Origin: Flavipsychrobacter sp. | Lineage (GTDB): Bacteria > Bacteroidota > Bacteroidia > Chitinophagales > Chitinophagaceae | DNA: 64,000 nucleotides | Assembly (NCBI GenBank): GCA_031292525.1 | Contig: JARLGY010000050.1 | Span: 124,001-188,000 of the forward strand | Reading direction: 5' to 3' | Shown: positions 44,401 through 51,963 of the stretch, in pieces | Layout of the letters: each line of letters begins with the position of its first letter | Numbering within the stretch: the stretch's first letter is position 1 | Program-made: the position numbers and the translations under genes | Notes under the pieces: generated by a model | Seen by the model: the letters and a program-made list of their open reading frames with translations, nothing else | Databases searched by the model: none | What the model was told of the DNA's origin: nothing

Positions 44401-44747
44401 CGGTTAAATTGAGGCTACGTCCTATTGTTATGACCTCCCTTGCGTTTATACTAGGTGTAATGCCACTGGTATTTGCAACCGGGGCGGGCGCCATGGCTCG
44501 CCGTACTATAGGCTTTACTGTACTTGGCGGTATGCTGGCTGCGTCTACCCTGGCTATTTTTATTGTACCAGTTCTTTTTGTAGTTATTACCCGGGTGTCT
44601 TATGGCAAAAAGAAATTGGAATACCTGATGGCACATCACGACCAGTTAATGGAGAAAGCCAAAAAAGTGGAAGAGCAGGATATTGACCCTGAATTGGAAT
44701 ATGAGATACAGAAATCGCGCGAGCTAAATAAACCAGACCAGGGATGA
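41481..44747 (+). CDS. RND multidrug efflux permease (HAE1/AcrB type), copy 1
   Basis: Inner-membrane proton-driven pump subunit of 1088 aa with the AcrB plan: N-terminal IKRPVTAIVISIVL span, two porter domains, and twelve transmembrane helices. Proton-relay residues are present: GIVVDDAIIVVEAV in TM4 (Asp-Asp) and GLAAKNAILIVEFAK in TM10 (Lys). It is very similar to the next gene throughout, and the two frames overlap by the sequence ATGA, which implies coupled translation. A charged cytosolic tail of about 60 residues is longer than in AcrB. Confidence 0.95.
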   Translation: MIANTFIKRPVTAIVISIVLVLTGTICILNLPIDQYPDITPPVVQVNGQFTGADAQTVEQTVATPIEQQVNGTPGMEYMQSNNTNNGLMQMNVTFKIGTDIDIATLDVQNRVSIASPLLPAVVSRLGLTVRAVNPSMLMMVAIYAPKGTHDITFLDNYTNIFVQDALLRVPGVGSINRFTDDFSMRIWMNPEKMAAYGLTPADVITALNAQNVQVAAGSAGVPPQQKTQTYELGILVNGRLSKVADFEKVVVKTLPATGDLVYLKDVARVELGKFTFSSNSFVDGKRASYLQIYQAPGSNALETANGVYAALANLKRSFPADVNYSVPFESVTVVKVSMSDVVHTLLLTLLLVAIVVYLFLQNFRSTLIPVLAIPVSILGTFIFFIPLGFTINTLTMFGFVLAIGIVVDDAIIVVEAVQHYIDEQGMSAKEATYHAMKDISAPVIAIALILAAVFVPVGFIPGIVGRLYQQFAITIAISVILSAFIALSLTPALCSLLLKPTPKGDDKKLNWADRQFGRFNRWFDKITERYSEGVRKSIKASRLVIVLLVCICVATALLFKNKPTGFIPSEDDGNLYVTFQLPPASSTAASVAVMTRLMQVVASTPGVAHYAALSGLNVITNATNSNCGTIYCQLSPWDERGKTSEQVPGIIGVLQKRIAEAGIKDASVQVIQPSPIPGVGSTVGFSFQIEQRNTNDDLHAFEKVVNNFVTEANKNPAITKAFTYYTAHTPNMKLTVDRDKCEKLGVNIADVFTTIQAYMGSLYINDFTTYNRTFHVVIQADTLYRALVSDMNKYYVRNQAGEMLPLGTLISYVPVETAPLISHFNIFRSAEVDGASGDGYSSTQTLDELKKIADKTLPQGYEYEYSGLSYEEIKAGSTTVYIFIFSLTFVFLFLAALYESWSVPFSVLLAVPIGAFGAILMLVFLPHISNNVYAQIGLITLIGLAAKNAILIVEFAKVRVDRGEDLLGSTIEAVKLRLRPIVMTSLAFILGVMPLVFATGAGAMARRTIGFTVLGGMLAASTLAIFIVPVLFVVITRVSYGKKKLEYLMAHHDQLMEKAKKVEEQDIDPELEYEIQKSRELNKPDQG

Positions 44748-47700
44748 TAGCGAACACATTTATAAAAAGGCCTGTAACTGCAATTGTCATATCCATCGTC
44801 TTGATGATATCGGGGGCAATATGCATTAACAACCTTGCTGTTGACCAGTATCCTAATATATCCCCGCCTGCGGTTTCAGTATCAGGTCAGTACACCGGCG
44901 CTGATGCAGAGACGGTAGAGCAAACAGTTGCCACTCCAATTGAGGAACAGGTAAACGGTACCCCCGGCATGGAGTACATGACAAGTACCAATACCAACAA
45001 TGGCGGTATGAACATAAATGTGACCTTTAATATAGGCACCAATGTGCATATTGCTGCGCTCAATGTACAGAACAGGGTTGGTATTGCTACTCCGCTATTA
45101 CCTTCGGTAGTGAGCCGCCTGGGGCTTACCGTACGTGCCCGTAACCCCAGTATGTTGCTGATGGTTGCCATATACTCTCCAAAGGGCACTCACAACATTA
45201 CTTTTCTAGATAACTATACAAACATCTTTATTGAGGATGCTATACTGCGTGTACCTGGTGTAGGTGATGTAACCACACGTACCGATCCCTTCAGTATGCG
45301 TGTTTGGATGGACCCGGAAAAAATGGCTAACCATAGTCTCACCCCGTCTGATGTAATTGCAGCCCTGAACGCACAAAATGTGCAGGTAGCAGCAGGTTCA
45401 GCAGGGGCGCCGCCGCAACAAGGCGACCAAACTTATGAGTTGGGAATACTTGTGAACGGAATGCTGAAAACACCGGCAGACTTTGAGAAAGTAGTAGTAA
45501 AAACAATACCCGCAACTGGAGAGCTTGTTTATCTTAAAGACGTAGCCCGTGTTGAATTAGGGAAGTTCACTTTCTCCAGCAACTCTTTTGTCGATGGTAA
45601 GCGGGCATCTTACCTGCAAATATTCCAGGCGCCGGGCAGCAACGCGCTGGAGACAGCTAATAATATATATGCTGCTCTTGAACAATTGAAAAAGTCGTTC
45701 CCGTCTGATGTGGATTATACAGTGCCTTTCGAATCTATTACGATCATAAAGGTTTCTATGCATGAGGTGATAGATACGTTGCTCAAAGCGCTGGCACTGG
45801 TGGCAATAGTTGTATTCCTATTCTTACAAAATCTACGCTCTACACTTATACCTATACTGGCTATACCAGTATCTATTCTCGGCACTTTCATATTTTTTAT
45901 ACCGCTTGGTTTTACAATCAATACCCTTACTATGTTTGGCTTTGTGCTGGCCATAGGTATAGTGGTAGATGATGCCATTATAGTGGTGGAGGCTGTACAG
46001 CACTACATTGATGAGCATAATATGAGTGCGAAGGAAGCGACATACAATGCCATGAAAGATATCTCGGCCCCGGTAGTGGCTATTGCCTTGATATTGGCTG
46101 CTGTGTTTGTGCCTGTAGGTTTTATACCAGGTATAGTTGGACGTTTGTACCAGCAGTTTGCTATTACAATAGCCATCTCAGTAATGCTGTCTGCTTTCAT
46201 CGCATTATCACTCACACCCGCGCTTTGTACTCTTCTTTTAAAACCAACAAAAAAAGAGGAAAAGCCCAATATTGTTGGTCGGTTTTTTGGCGCATTTAAT
46301 CGCTGGTTCGATCGTTTTACTAATAGTTATAGCAATGGTGTAAAACGGAGCATTAAGGGCTCGCGGTACATTGTAATATTATTGGTGTGCATTTGTGTGG
46401 CCACCGTAGTTATGTTTAAAAGTAAGCCTTCAGGGTTCATCCCATCTGAAGATGAAGGGCGTTTATTCATTACCTACCAGCTGCCGGAAGCATCTTCAGT
46501 AACTCAGTCAGTAGCGGTTATTACCAAACTAATGGGTATTGTAGGCAATACCCCTGGTGTCTTGCATTACGCGGCTTTGTCAGGTTTAAACATTTTGAAT
46601 GGAGGTTCTAACTCTAACAACGGTACCATCTTTGTTACGCTTAAACCTTGGGAGCAGCGCACAGAGCCAGGAGAACGGGTGCCGGGGATTATGGACGTGA
46701 TAAAAAAACGCATTGCTGCAGCAGGCATAAAGAATGCAAATGTTGTGGTCATCCCGCCACCGCCCATACGTGGCATAGGGCAGGCTGCAGGGTTTAGTAT
46801 GCAGATAGAACAGGGTAACACCAGCGATGATGTACACGCATTCGAAAAAGTAGTGAAGAAGTTTGTAGCCGAGGCGCACAAGAACCCGGCTATATCTACA
46901 GCATTTAGCTATTATTCAGCCCATACGCCAAGCTATGATGTGACTGTGGACCGCGAAAAGTGTCAGAAAATGGGGGTCAATATATCAGATGTATTCACTA
47001 CCATGCAAGCTTATATGGGCAGCCTGTTCGTAAACAATCTTACCCTGTATAATCGTACTTTCCACGTGGTGGTGCAGGCCGATACAACGTTCCGGGCTTT
47101 GATATCTGATCTGGATAAATACTATGTACGCAACCAGGCTGGTGCCATGTTGCCGTTGAGTACACTTATTACATACAAACCAACGGTTGCTGCACCACTT
47201 ATTACACACTTTAATATCTTCCGCTCTGCTGAAGTTGATGGCTCTACGCCGCCCGGCTATAGTACAGGCGAGGGGATAGCAGCACTGAAAGAAACAGCAC
47301 AGAAATACCTGCCGCAAGGATATACTTATGAATTTTCAGGGTTAAGCTACGAGGAGATAAAAGCAGGCTCTACCACTATTTACATTTTCATTTTCTCCAT
47401 TGTATTTGTGTTCTTATTTCTTGCAGCACTCTATGAGAGTTGGTCCGTGCCATTGTCTGTGATGCTGGCAGTACCTATTAGCGCATTTGGGGCTATACTT
47501 ATGCTCATATGCATACCACCACTTACCAATAATGTATATGCACAAATAGGGCTTATTACACTTATAGGTTTATCGGCCAAGAATGCCATACTTATTGTGG
47601 AGTTTGCCAAAGTGCGTGTTGACCGTGGTGAGGAACTGATAGCATCTACGTTAGAAGCTGTGAAGTTACGTCTGCGGCCTATTATTATGACATCGCTTGC

Positions 47701-48019
47701 ATTTATACTTGGCGTTATGCCATTGGTGTTTGCAAGTGGTGCAGGTGCTGTTGCCCGTAAAACAATAGGGTTCACTGTATTGGGTGGTATGCTGGCTGCA
47801 TCCAGCCTGGCTATATTTATCGTGCCGGTACTCTTTGTGGTCATTACAAAGATATCTTATGGCAAAAAAGAACTGGCTTACCTGCAAGCTCATCACGATG
47901 ACCTGATGGAAAAAGCTAAGAAAGCAGAGCAGCAGAATATAGATCCTGAACTGGAATATGAAATAGCCCAGGAACACGAAGAGCAAAAGGCTAAAGAAGG
48001 TGGTGAGGATAAGGTTTAA
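44744..48019 (+). CDS. RND multidrug efflux permease (HAE1/AcrB type), copy 2
   Basis: A tandem paralogue of the preceding pump, 1091 aa, with the same first 20 residues and identical blocks such as GIVVDDAIIVVEAVQHYID and ELVYLKDVARVELGKFTFSS. Catalytic Asp-Asp and Lys positions are retained (KNAILIVEFAKVRVDRGEE), so neither copy looks inactive. Differences concentrate in porter loops, e.g. near 640-690 (PPPPIRGIGQAAGFSMQ versus PSPIPGVGSTVGFSFQ). The pair could form hetero-trimers as MdtB/MdtC do, or work as separate pumps sharing adaptor and channel. Confidence 0.95.
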   Translation: MIANTFIKRPVTAIVISIVLMISGAICINNLAVDQYPNISPPAVSVSGQYTGADAETVEQTVATPIEEQVNGTPGMEYMTSTNTNNGGMNINVTFNIGTNVHIAALNVQNRVGIATPLLPSVVSRLGLTVRARNPSMLLMVAIYSPKGTHNITFLDNYTNIFIEDAILRVPGVGDVTTRTDPFSMRVWMDPEKMANHSLTPSDVIAALNAQNVQVAAGSAGAPPQQGDQTYELGILVNGMLKTPADFEKVVVKTIPATGELVYLKDVARVELGKFTFSSNSFVDGKRASYLQIFQAPGSNALETANNIYAALEQLKKSFPSDVDYTVPFESITIIKVSMHEVIDTLLKALALVAIVVFLFLQNLRSTLIPILAIPVSILGTFIFFIPLGFTINTLTMFGFVLAIGIVVDDAIIVVEAVQHYIDEHNMSAKEATYNAMKDISAPVVAIALILAAVFVPVGFIPGIVGRLYQQFAITIAISVMLSAFIALSLTPALCTLLLKPTKKEEKPNIVGRFFGAFNRWFDRFTNSYSNGVKRSIKGSRYIVILLVCICVATVVMFKSKPSGFIPSEDEGRLFITYQLPEASSVTQSVAVITKLMGIVGNTPGVLHYAALSGLNILNGGSNSNNGTIFVTLKPWEQRTEPGERVPGIMDVIKKRIAAAGIKNANVVVIPPPPIRGIGQAAGFSMQIEQGNTSDDVHAFEKVVKKFVAEAHKNPAISTAFSYYSAHTPSYDVTVDREKCQKMGVNISDVFTTMQAYMGSLFVNNLTLYNRTFHVVVQADTTFRALISDLDKYYVRNQAGAMLPLSTLITYKPTVAAPLITHFNIFRSAEVDGSTPPGYSTGEGIAALKETAQKYLPQGYTYEFSGLSYEEIKAGSTTIYIFIFSIVFVFLFLAALYESWSVPLSVMLAVPISAFGAILMLICIPPLTNNVYAQIGLITLIGLSAKNAILIVEFAKVRVDRGEELIASTLEAVKLRLRPIIMTSLAFILGVMPLVFASGAGAVARKTIGFTVLGGMLAASSLAIFIVPVLFVVITKISYGKKELAYLQAHHDDLMEKAKKAEQQNIDPELEYEIAQEHEEQKAKEGGEDKV

Positions 48020-48093
48020 GTGCTGGTTTAGCTAGCAATATTTAGTTTAATTTGAGCCCTAATCTGTCTCACGTCATAAAAATATCCGCTTAG

Positions 48094-48675
48094 ATGATCA
48101 CTGATGTTAACATTGTAAATACCCAGGTTTTATCTGACAACTGGTATGTGCTCAGGAAAGTAACTTATGCGTATCTTAAAAATAATGGCACAAGGGTCAC
48201 TCAAACACGGGAAGTATATGACCGGGGAAATGGTGCTGCTATTTTGTTGTACAATACTATACAAAAGACAGTGCTTTTAGCTCGCCAGTTTAGATTGCCA
48301 ACTTTTTTAAACGACAATGAAAACGGTATGCTTGTTGAAGTGTGTGCTGGCCTGTTAGATAAGGATACTCCCGAAGAATGTGTGAAGCGTGAAGCAATGG
48401 AAGAGCTTGGCTATAAGATAACCAATGTGAAAAAGGTCTTTGAAGCGTACATGTCACCAGGAGCAGTCACCGAGCTACTTCATTTTTTTGTTGCTGAATA
48501 TACCTCAGCTATGAAGGTGACAGAAGGCGGCGGTTTAGAAGCCGAGGAAGAAAACATTGAAGTGCTGGAATTAGCTTTTGATGCGGTTTTCAATATGATA
48601 GCAACCGGGGAAATAAGGGATGCGAAGACAATAATGTTGCTCCAATATGCAAAGCTTAACGGACTGATAAACTAA
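48094..48675 (+). CDS. nudK: NUDIX hydrolase, GDP-mannose pyrophosphatase-like
   Basis: A 193-aa NUDIX enzyme close to NudK, which splits GDP-mannose to GMP and mannose 1-phosphate. The Nudix box reads G-x5-E-x7-REAMEELG (AGLLDKDTPEECVKREAMEE region, about 90-113). The preceding QFRLPTFLNDNENGMLVEVC and following AYMSPGAVTELLHFFVAEY match the ADP-ribose/GDP-mannose subgroup. Its 3' end overlaps the convergent dinB by 4 bp. A link to the GDP-fucose pathway in this window is speculative. Confidence 0.82.
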   Translation: MITDVNIVNTQVLSDNWYVLRKVTYAYLKNNGTRVTQTREVYDRGNGAAILLYNTIQKTVLLARQFRLPTFLNDNENGMLVEVCAGLLDKDTPEECVKREAMEELGYKITNVKKVFEAYMSPGAVTELLHFFVAEYTSAMKVTEGGGLEAEEENIEVLELAFDAVFNMIATGEIRDAKTIMLLQYAKLNGLIN

Positions 48676-49769
48676 AGGCCTTCAAACAAGCTCAATTGGC
48701 CGGGTCTATCTCTCTTTCCTTTTGGTTCTGCAACGTCAAAATTGGACAAGGATATTCCCAGTAGTCTGATACGCACATTTTCAATGCCACTTGTTGCCAG
48801 TAATATTTTTGCAGTTGAGGATAGGGTCTCTATGTCACCAACAAGATAAGGGAACGATTGGCTTCGGGTTATGATCTTGAAATCGTGATACTTGATCTTT
48901 ACTGTGATTGTACGGCCTTTAAGTTGGTATCTCTGTAGCCGGTCATACACGGTCTTGGCTATTTTATCCAGCTCTACATTCATCTCATCAATTGTGGTGA
49001 GGTCTTCTGCAAATGTATCTTCTGCACCCAGCGATTTTGTTTCGCGGTAAGGTTGTACCTCCCGGTCGTCAATGCCACGTACAATGTTGTAGTAGAACCT
49101 CCCCGACTTTCCGAAACGATCCATCATGTCCTCTAGCGTCAGTTTTTTCAGATCTGCGCCATGGTGTAATCCCATTGCTTTCATTTTCTCAGCAGTGACT
49201 TTGCCCACCCCATGGAATTTTTCTACGGGCAATGTTTCCATGAAATGCTCAATATTAGATGGGCCAATGAAGGTGAGCCCATCAGGCTTGTTCATATCCG
49301 ATGCAATCTTGGCTACAAACTTATTGATGGATACCCCGGCAGATGCTGTGAGGTTAAGTTCATCTCGTATAGCCTGCCTGATCTGTTTCGCAATTTCCAT
49401 GGCGGATCCTATCTGTAACTTATCTTCCGTTACATCAAGGTATGCTTCGTCCAGCGATAGTGGCTCAATGAGATCCGTATATCGCCCGAAGATCTCGCGT
49501 ATTCGTGTAGAGACTTCTTTATAGGCAGCAAACCTCGGCCTGATGAAAATAACATGCGGGCATAATCGTAAAGCGGTTTTAGATGGCATGGCCGATCTCA
49601 CGCCATACTTGCGCGCTTCATAACTTGCAGTAGCAACCACGCCGCCCCGGCCTTCAGGCGAGCCACCTACAACAATAGCTTTGCCCACTAGTTCAGGATT
49701 ATCCCGCTGCTCTACTGATGCATAAAATGCATCCATGTCAATATGTATGATCTTACGATGGCCGGGCAT
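48672..49769 (-). CDS. dinB: DNA polymerase IV (Y family)
   Basis: Translesion DNA polymerase, 365 aa. Catalytic motifs: IIHIDMDAFYASVEQRDNP with the metal-binding Asp, SLDEAYLDVT near 103 with the Asp-Glu pair, and ASAGVSINKFVAKIASD near 140. The little-finger domain follows. The last residues contain QLSLF, the standard sliding-clamp binding motif, so interaction with the replication clamp is expected. No SOS box can be identified with confidence upstream. Confidence 0.95.
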   Translation of the reverse strand: MPGHRKIIHIDMDAFYASVEQRDNPELVGKAIVVGGSPEGRGGVVATASYEARKYGVRSAMPSKTALRLCPHVIFIRPRFAAYKEVSTRIREIFGRYTDLIEPLSLDEAYLDVTEDKLQIGSAMEIAKQIRQAIRDELNLTASAGVSINKFVAKIASDMNKPDGLTFIGPSNIEHFMETLPVEKFHGVGKVTAEKMKAMGLHHGADLKKLTLEDMMDRFGKSGRFYYNIVRGIDDREVQPYRETKSLGAEDTFAEDLTTIDEMNVELDKIAKTVYDRLQRYQLKGRTITVKIKYHDFKIITRSQSFPYLVGDIETLSSTAKILLATSGIENVRIRLLGISLSNFDVAEPKGKRDRPGQLSLFEGL

Positions 49770-49890
49770 AGTAGCAGCGGAGTATATAACCGCTGTAACT
49801 ATAAAATTACGACATCTGCTTAACCTATGTAAACGACAAGATTCGACCTGAACTTATTTTTAGTTCGGGTTTTCTGCTATACATTGTGGT

Positions 49891-50169
49891 ATGCAAGACA
49901 TAAGACGCATTTCTATAGTCCCAGTTCTTTTATTCGCTTTAGTGTTTACGATGTGTATGTCGTCTTGTGCTACAATTTTCGGTGGCAAGATACTTACCTG
50001 TCAAAAAGTAAAACCACAAGGCGGTGTGCGACCAATACGGGTAGTAGTGTTTATTGCAGATACTTTTTTTCCACCAGCATTAATAACTGATTTTTTAACA
50101 GGTGCTATCTACAAGCCATGCAACAAGCCTAATGGGAATATCTATTCGGGCAATCGCGATAAAGATTAA
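49891..50169 (+). CDS. Small lipoprotein, YceK/YidQ-like
   Basis: A 92-aa lipoprotein: signal VPVLLFALVFTMCMSSC with the lipobox Cys near 26, then CATIFGGKILTCQK and a C-terminal LITDFLTGAIYKPC. The ATIFGGK...C...DFxTGAIYKPC layout resembles the short YceK/YidQ family of outer-membrane lipoproteins. Function is unknown. It is convergent with the small membrane-protein gene that ends the Crp/rhodanese unit (5-bp gap). Confidence 0.65.
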   Translation: MQDIRRISIVPVLLFALVFTMCMSSCATIFGGKILTCQKVKPQGGVRPIRVVVFIADTFFPPALITDFLTGAIYKPCNKPNGNIYSGNRDKD

Positions 50170-50174
50170 GATGT

Positions 50175-50432
50175 TTAGAGCGATTGTTTAATTTCTTCAT
50201 ATTCGACTATCTCGATTGGCATGGTGGTTTTGCGTTGTTTCGGCACGTAACAGCCATTTGCGCCGCAGCATCCGGTATCAGTTATCGCCTGGTACAAGAA
50301 GAATATACTGAAAAGTCCCGGTACCCAGTCCTTTGTTTGTATACCCATTACAAGGATCATTATGCCAAGGGCTAACCTTACAATGCGCATCAAGTGCCAG
50401 TTTGTAAATAACTGCTCTTTTAATTTGCTCAT
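50175..50432 (-). CDS. Small membrane protein with Cys-rich loop
   Basis: An 85-aa protein with two spans (LMRIVRLALGIMILVMGI and WVPGLFSIFFLYQAI) followed by DTGCCGANGCYVP, a compact three-Cys motif, and a polar tail. This family is found with rhodanese and DUF2892 genes in Bacteroidota. The start overlaps the rhodanese stop as ATGA. The cysteines suggest a thiol or metal role; this is inference. Confidence 0.7.
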   Translation of the reverse strand: MSKLKEQLFTNWHLMRIVRLALGIMILVMGIQTKDWVPGLFSIFFLYQAITDTGCCGANGCYVPKQRKTTMPIEIVEYEEIKQSL

Positions 50433-50743
50433 TGTTCATATTTTTTCAGACTCTGCCAACTGCCACCGTTATGTACTTCTTGGAAACCATTGCTGCGTAA
50501 TATACTTTTTGCTGAACTGCTTCGCATTCCCGATGCGCAGCAGGTAATAATAGGTTTGTCTTTATTCAGTTTGGCCATTTGACCGCTAAGGTTGGTCAAA
50601 GGAATATTCACCGAATTTTTTAAATGTCCAGAAGCAAACTCCTGGATAGAGCGCACGTCAATAATAAGCGCTCCTTTTGCAATGAGATCACCCAGGTCAA
50701 CCCGGGGGCTTCCACTAAATAAGTTTTTAATTGCTTGTATCAC
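50429..50743 (-). CDS. Single-domain rhodanese-like protein
   Basis: A 104-aa rhodanese domain that can carry persulfide sulfur. DVRSIQEFASGHLKNSVNIP near 29 is the CH2-like motif. The active-site loop is CCASGMRSSSA near 75, where the second Cys is the usual persulfide carrier, followed by the typical C-terminal LRSNGFQEVHNGGSWQSL. It lacks a signal peptide and so acts in the cytosol. It starts 19 bp after the DUF6132 gene in an apparent Crp-led operon. Confidence 0.88.
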   Translation of the reverse strand: MIQAIKNLFSGSPRVDLGDLIAKGALIIDVRSIQEFASGHLKNSVNIPLTNLSGQMAKLNKDKPIITCCASGMRSSSAKSILRSNGFQEVHNGGSWQSLKKYEQ

Positions 50744-50762
50744 TTTTGTCGTTTTATAATGA

Positions 50763-50957
50763 TTATTTCTTTTTCTTAAACATGCCGAAGATAAGTATGC
50801 CCATTACGCCTCCATACAGTGCACTGTTAATCGGTTTTGAGGTTATTGCGCATGTACCTGTGGCACACCCCACAAAATACCAATAGCACCAGCCGGCAAT
50901 TAGGCCTGCTGCAAGGCCGGTTAGTTCCAGCTTGTATTTCGAAACTTGTAGTTTCAT
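50763..50957 (-). CDS. DUF6132 small membrane protein
   Basis: A 64-aa protein when started at the Met at 50957; a 19-residue upstream extension lies inside the previous gene and is rejected. A span (ELTGLAAGLIAGWCYWYFVG) is followed by CATGTCAITSKPINSALYGG and a second span. The Cys-x4-Cys (CATGTC) between spans recalls YeeE/sulfur-transport-type motifs. It overlaps the DUF2892 stop by 4 bp. Confidence 0.75.
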   Translation of the reverse strand: MKLQVSKYKLELTGLAAGLIAGWCYWYFVGCATGTCAITSKPINSALYGGVMGILIFGMFKKKK

Positions 50958-51169
50958 TTTCTTATTTTGTTCTTTGGGTATGTACTTATGCCAAAGGGAA
51001 GGTATAACGGACAAAAACTAATAAACCCTGTGAGTATGAGAATACCTGCAAGTACCAATAATATAGTGGCTACTGTGCCATTAATTATGTGTGTGAAATA
51101 CAGTGTTGCTATGACCGCGGCGATCAATATACGCACAATGCTGTCAGTAGTACCCATGTTCTTTTTCAT
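50954..51169 (-). CDS. DUF2892 (YgaP-like) small membrane protein
   Basis: A 71-aa protein with two hydrophobic spans; MKKNMGTTDSIVRILIAAV and LILTGFISFCPLYLPFGI are the family signature, including the conserved FCPLY cysteine region. In E. coli YgaP the same domain is fused to rhodanese; here it is encoded separately but in the same unit as the rhodanese gene. Starts at Met8 of the long frame; an earlier Met is possible. Confidence 0.85.
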   Translation of the reverse strand: MKKNMGTTDSIVRILIAAVIATLYFTHIINGTVATILLVLAGILILTGFISFCPLYLPFGISTYPKNKIRK

Positions 51170-51266
51170 GATCATCAATTTGTAGAACAAAGTTGGCGTA
51201 TCATTTTTAGTCGGTTGGGAACAAGTGTTACATAACTTAGTGACGTATTTATTTTATCATCGTCAC

Positions 51267-51872
51267 TTAAATCAGCTCAATATTATTCCTCCCCAATCTG
51301 AACATGTTTTTTTGCTCCATAGTGCGCAGCAGGCGGCTAATGGCTTCCCTGTGTGTATGCAGCTCATCTGCTATTTGCTGGTGGGTGATAGAAATGATTT
51401 TAGTGCCGGCAGCCTTGGCTCTTTCTTGTATGTAATGCAGCACTTGCTTATCCATATTGCTGAAAGCAATAAGATCAATAACGCCAATAAGTTCAGCAAA
51501 CCGGGCAGCATAAGTATTATTCACAAAAAATTTCCATTCCGGGTATTTAAGCCAATCTTCAACAAGATTTACCGGCATTTGCAATATTTCAGTATCATCT
51601 TCTGCAATGGCTTTAACTATGCTTTCTTTATGTGCCTGGCAACAATTGATAGCCATGGCACATGTTTGCCCCGGGTATAGGTGGTATAAAAAGATTTCTT
51701 TTCCTTCTTCATTCTGCCTCACAATGCGCAAAACACCATGTAGTACAATAGGGATAAAAAGCACCTCCTCCCCCGGAGTTATAAGTATCGTATCTCTTTT
51801 TACTGACTTTACCCTTGCGTATCTCCTGATCTCATCTAATAAACGGGGATCTGTAAATAAGGTATCGCTCAT
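51267..51872 (-). CDS. Crp/Fnr family transcriptional regulator
   Basis: A 201-aa regulator. The cyclic-nucleotide-binding-like beta-roll spans about 15-120 (ITPGEEVLFIPIVLHGVLRI; GKEIFLYHLYPGQTCAMAIN). A long dimer helix and a winged helix-turn-helix follow (ITHQQIADELHTHREAISRL). It contains an FNR-unlike CAMAINCCQAHKES with three Cys near 92-100, possible thiol sensors. It precedes four sulfur-related small genes on the same strand, so it probably controls them. A palindrome lies just upstream of its start. Confidence 0.88.
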   Translation of the reverse strand: MSDTLFTDPRLLDEIRRYARVKSVKRDTILITPGEEVLFIPIVLHGVLRIVRQNEEGKEIFLYHLYPGQTCAMAINCCQAHKESIVKAIAEDDTEILQMPVNLVEDWLKYPEWKFFVNNTYAARFAELIGVIDLIAFSNMDKQVLHYIQERAKAAGTKIISITHQQIADELHTHREAISRLLRTMEQKNMFRLGRNNIELI

Positions 51873-51898
51873 AATGCGGGAAAATTAGTAATTAAATA

Positions 51899-51934
51899 AA
51901 TGGCCTTTGATGATATTTATCATTGAAGGCCATT
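51899..51934 (-). terminator. Hairpin between hscA and the Crp/Fnr gene
   Basis: Arms AATGGCCTTTGATGATA and TATCATTGAAGGCCATT (15 of 17 pairs) enclose TT, 30 nt past the hscA stop. On the minus strand ATTTATTT follows. It can end hscA transcription; the inner part also forms the palindrome listed separately. Confidence 0.5.
51910..51923. promoter_or_regulatory. FNR-like palindrome ahead of the Crp/Fnr gene
   Basis: ATGATA-TT-TATCAT (core ATGAT-N4-ATCAT). On the minus strand a TAATTTTC element (7 of 8 to TAnnTTTG) lies 22 nt downstream, which would place the palindrome centre near -41.5, the classic activator position. The same core occurs at 31016-31029. Autoregulation is inference. Confidence 0.45.
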
Positions 51935-51963
51935 ACTATTGCTCTACAATTGCTGCGGAAGGG

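Noticed and set aside
51237-51269. Hairpin at the Crp/Fnr gene stop
   Set aside because: TTAGTGACG/CGTCACTTA arms have a mismatch, a 16-nt loop and no T-run; too weak to list as a terminator.
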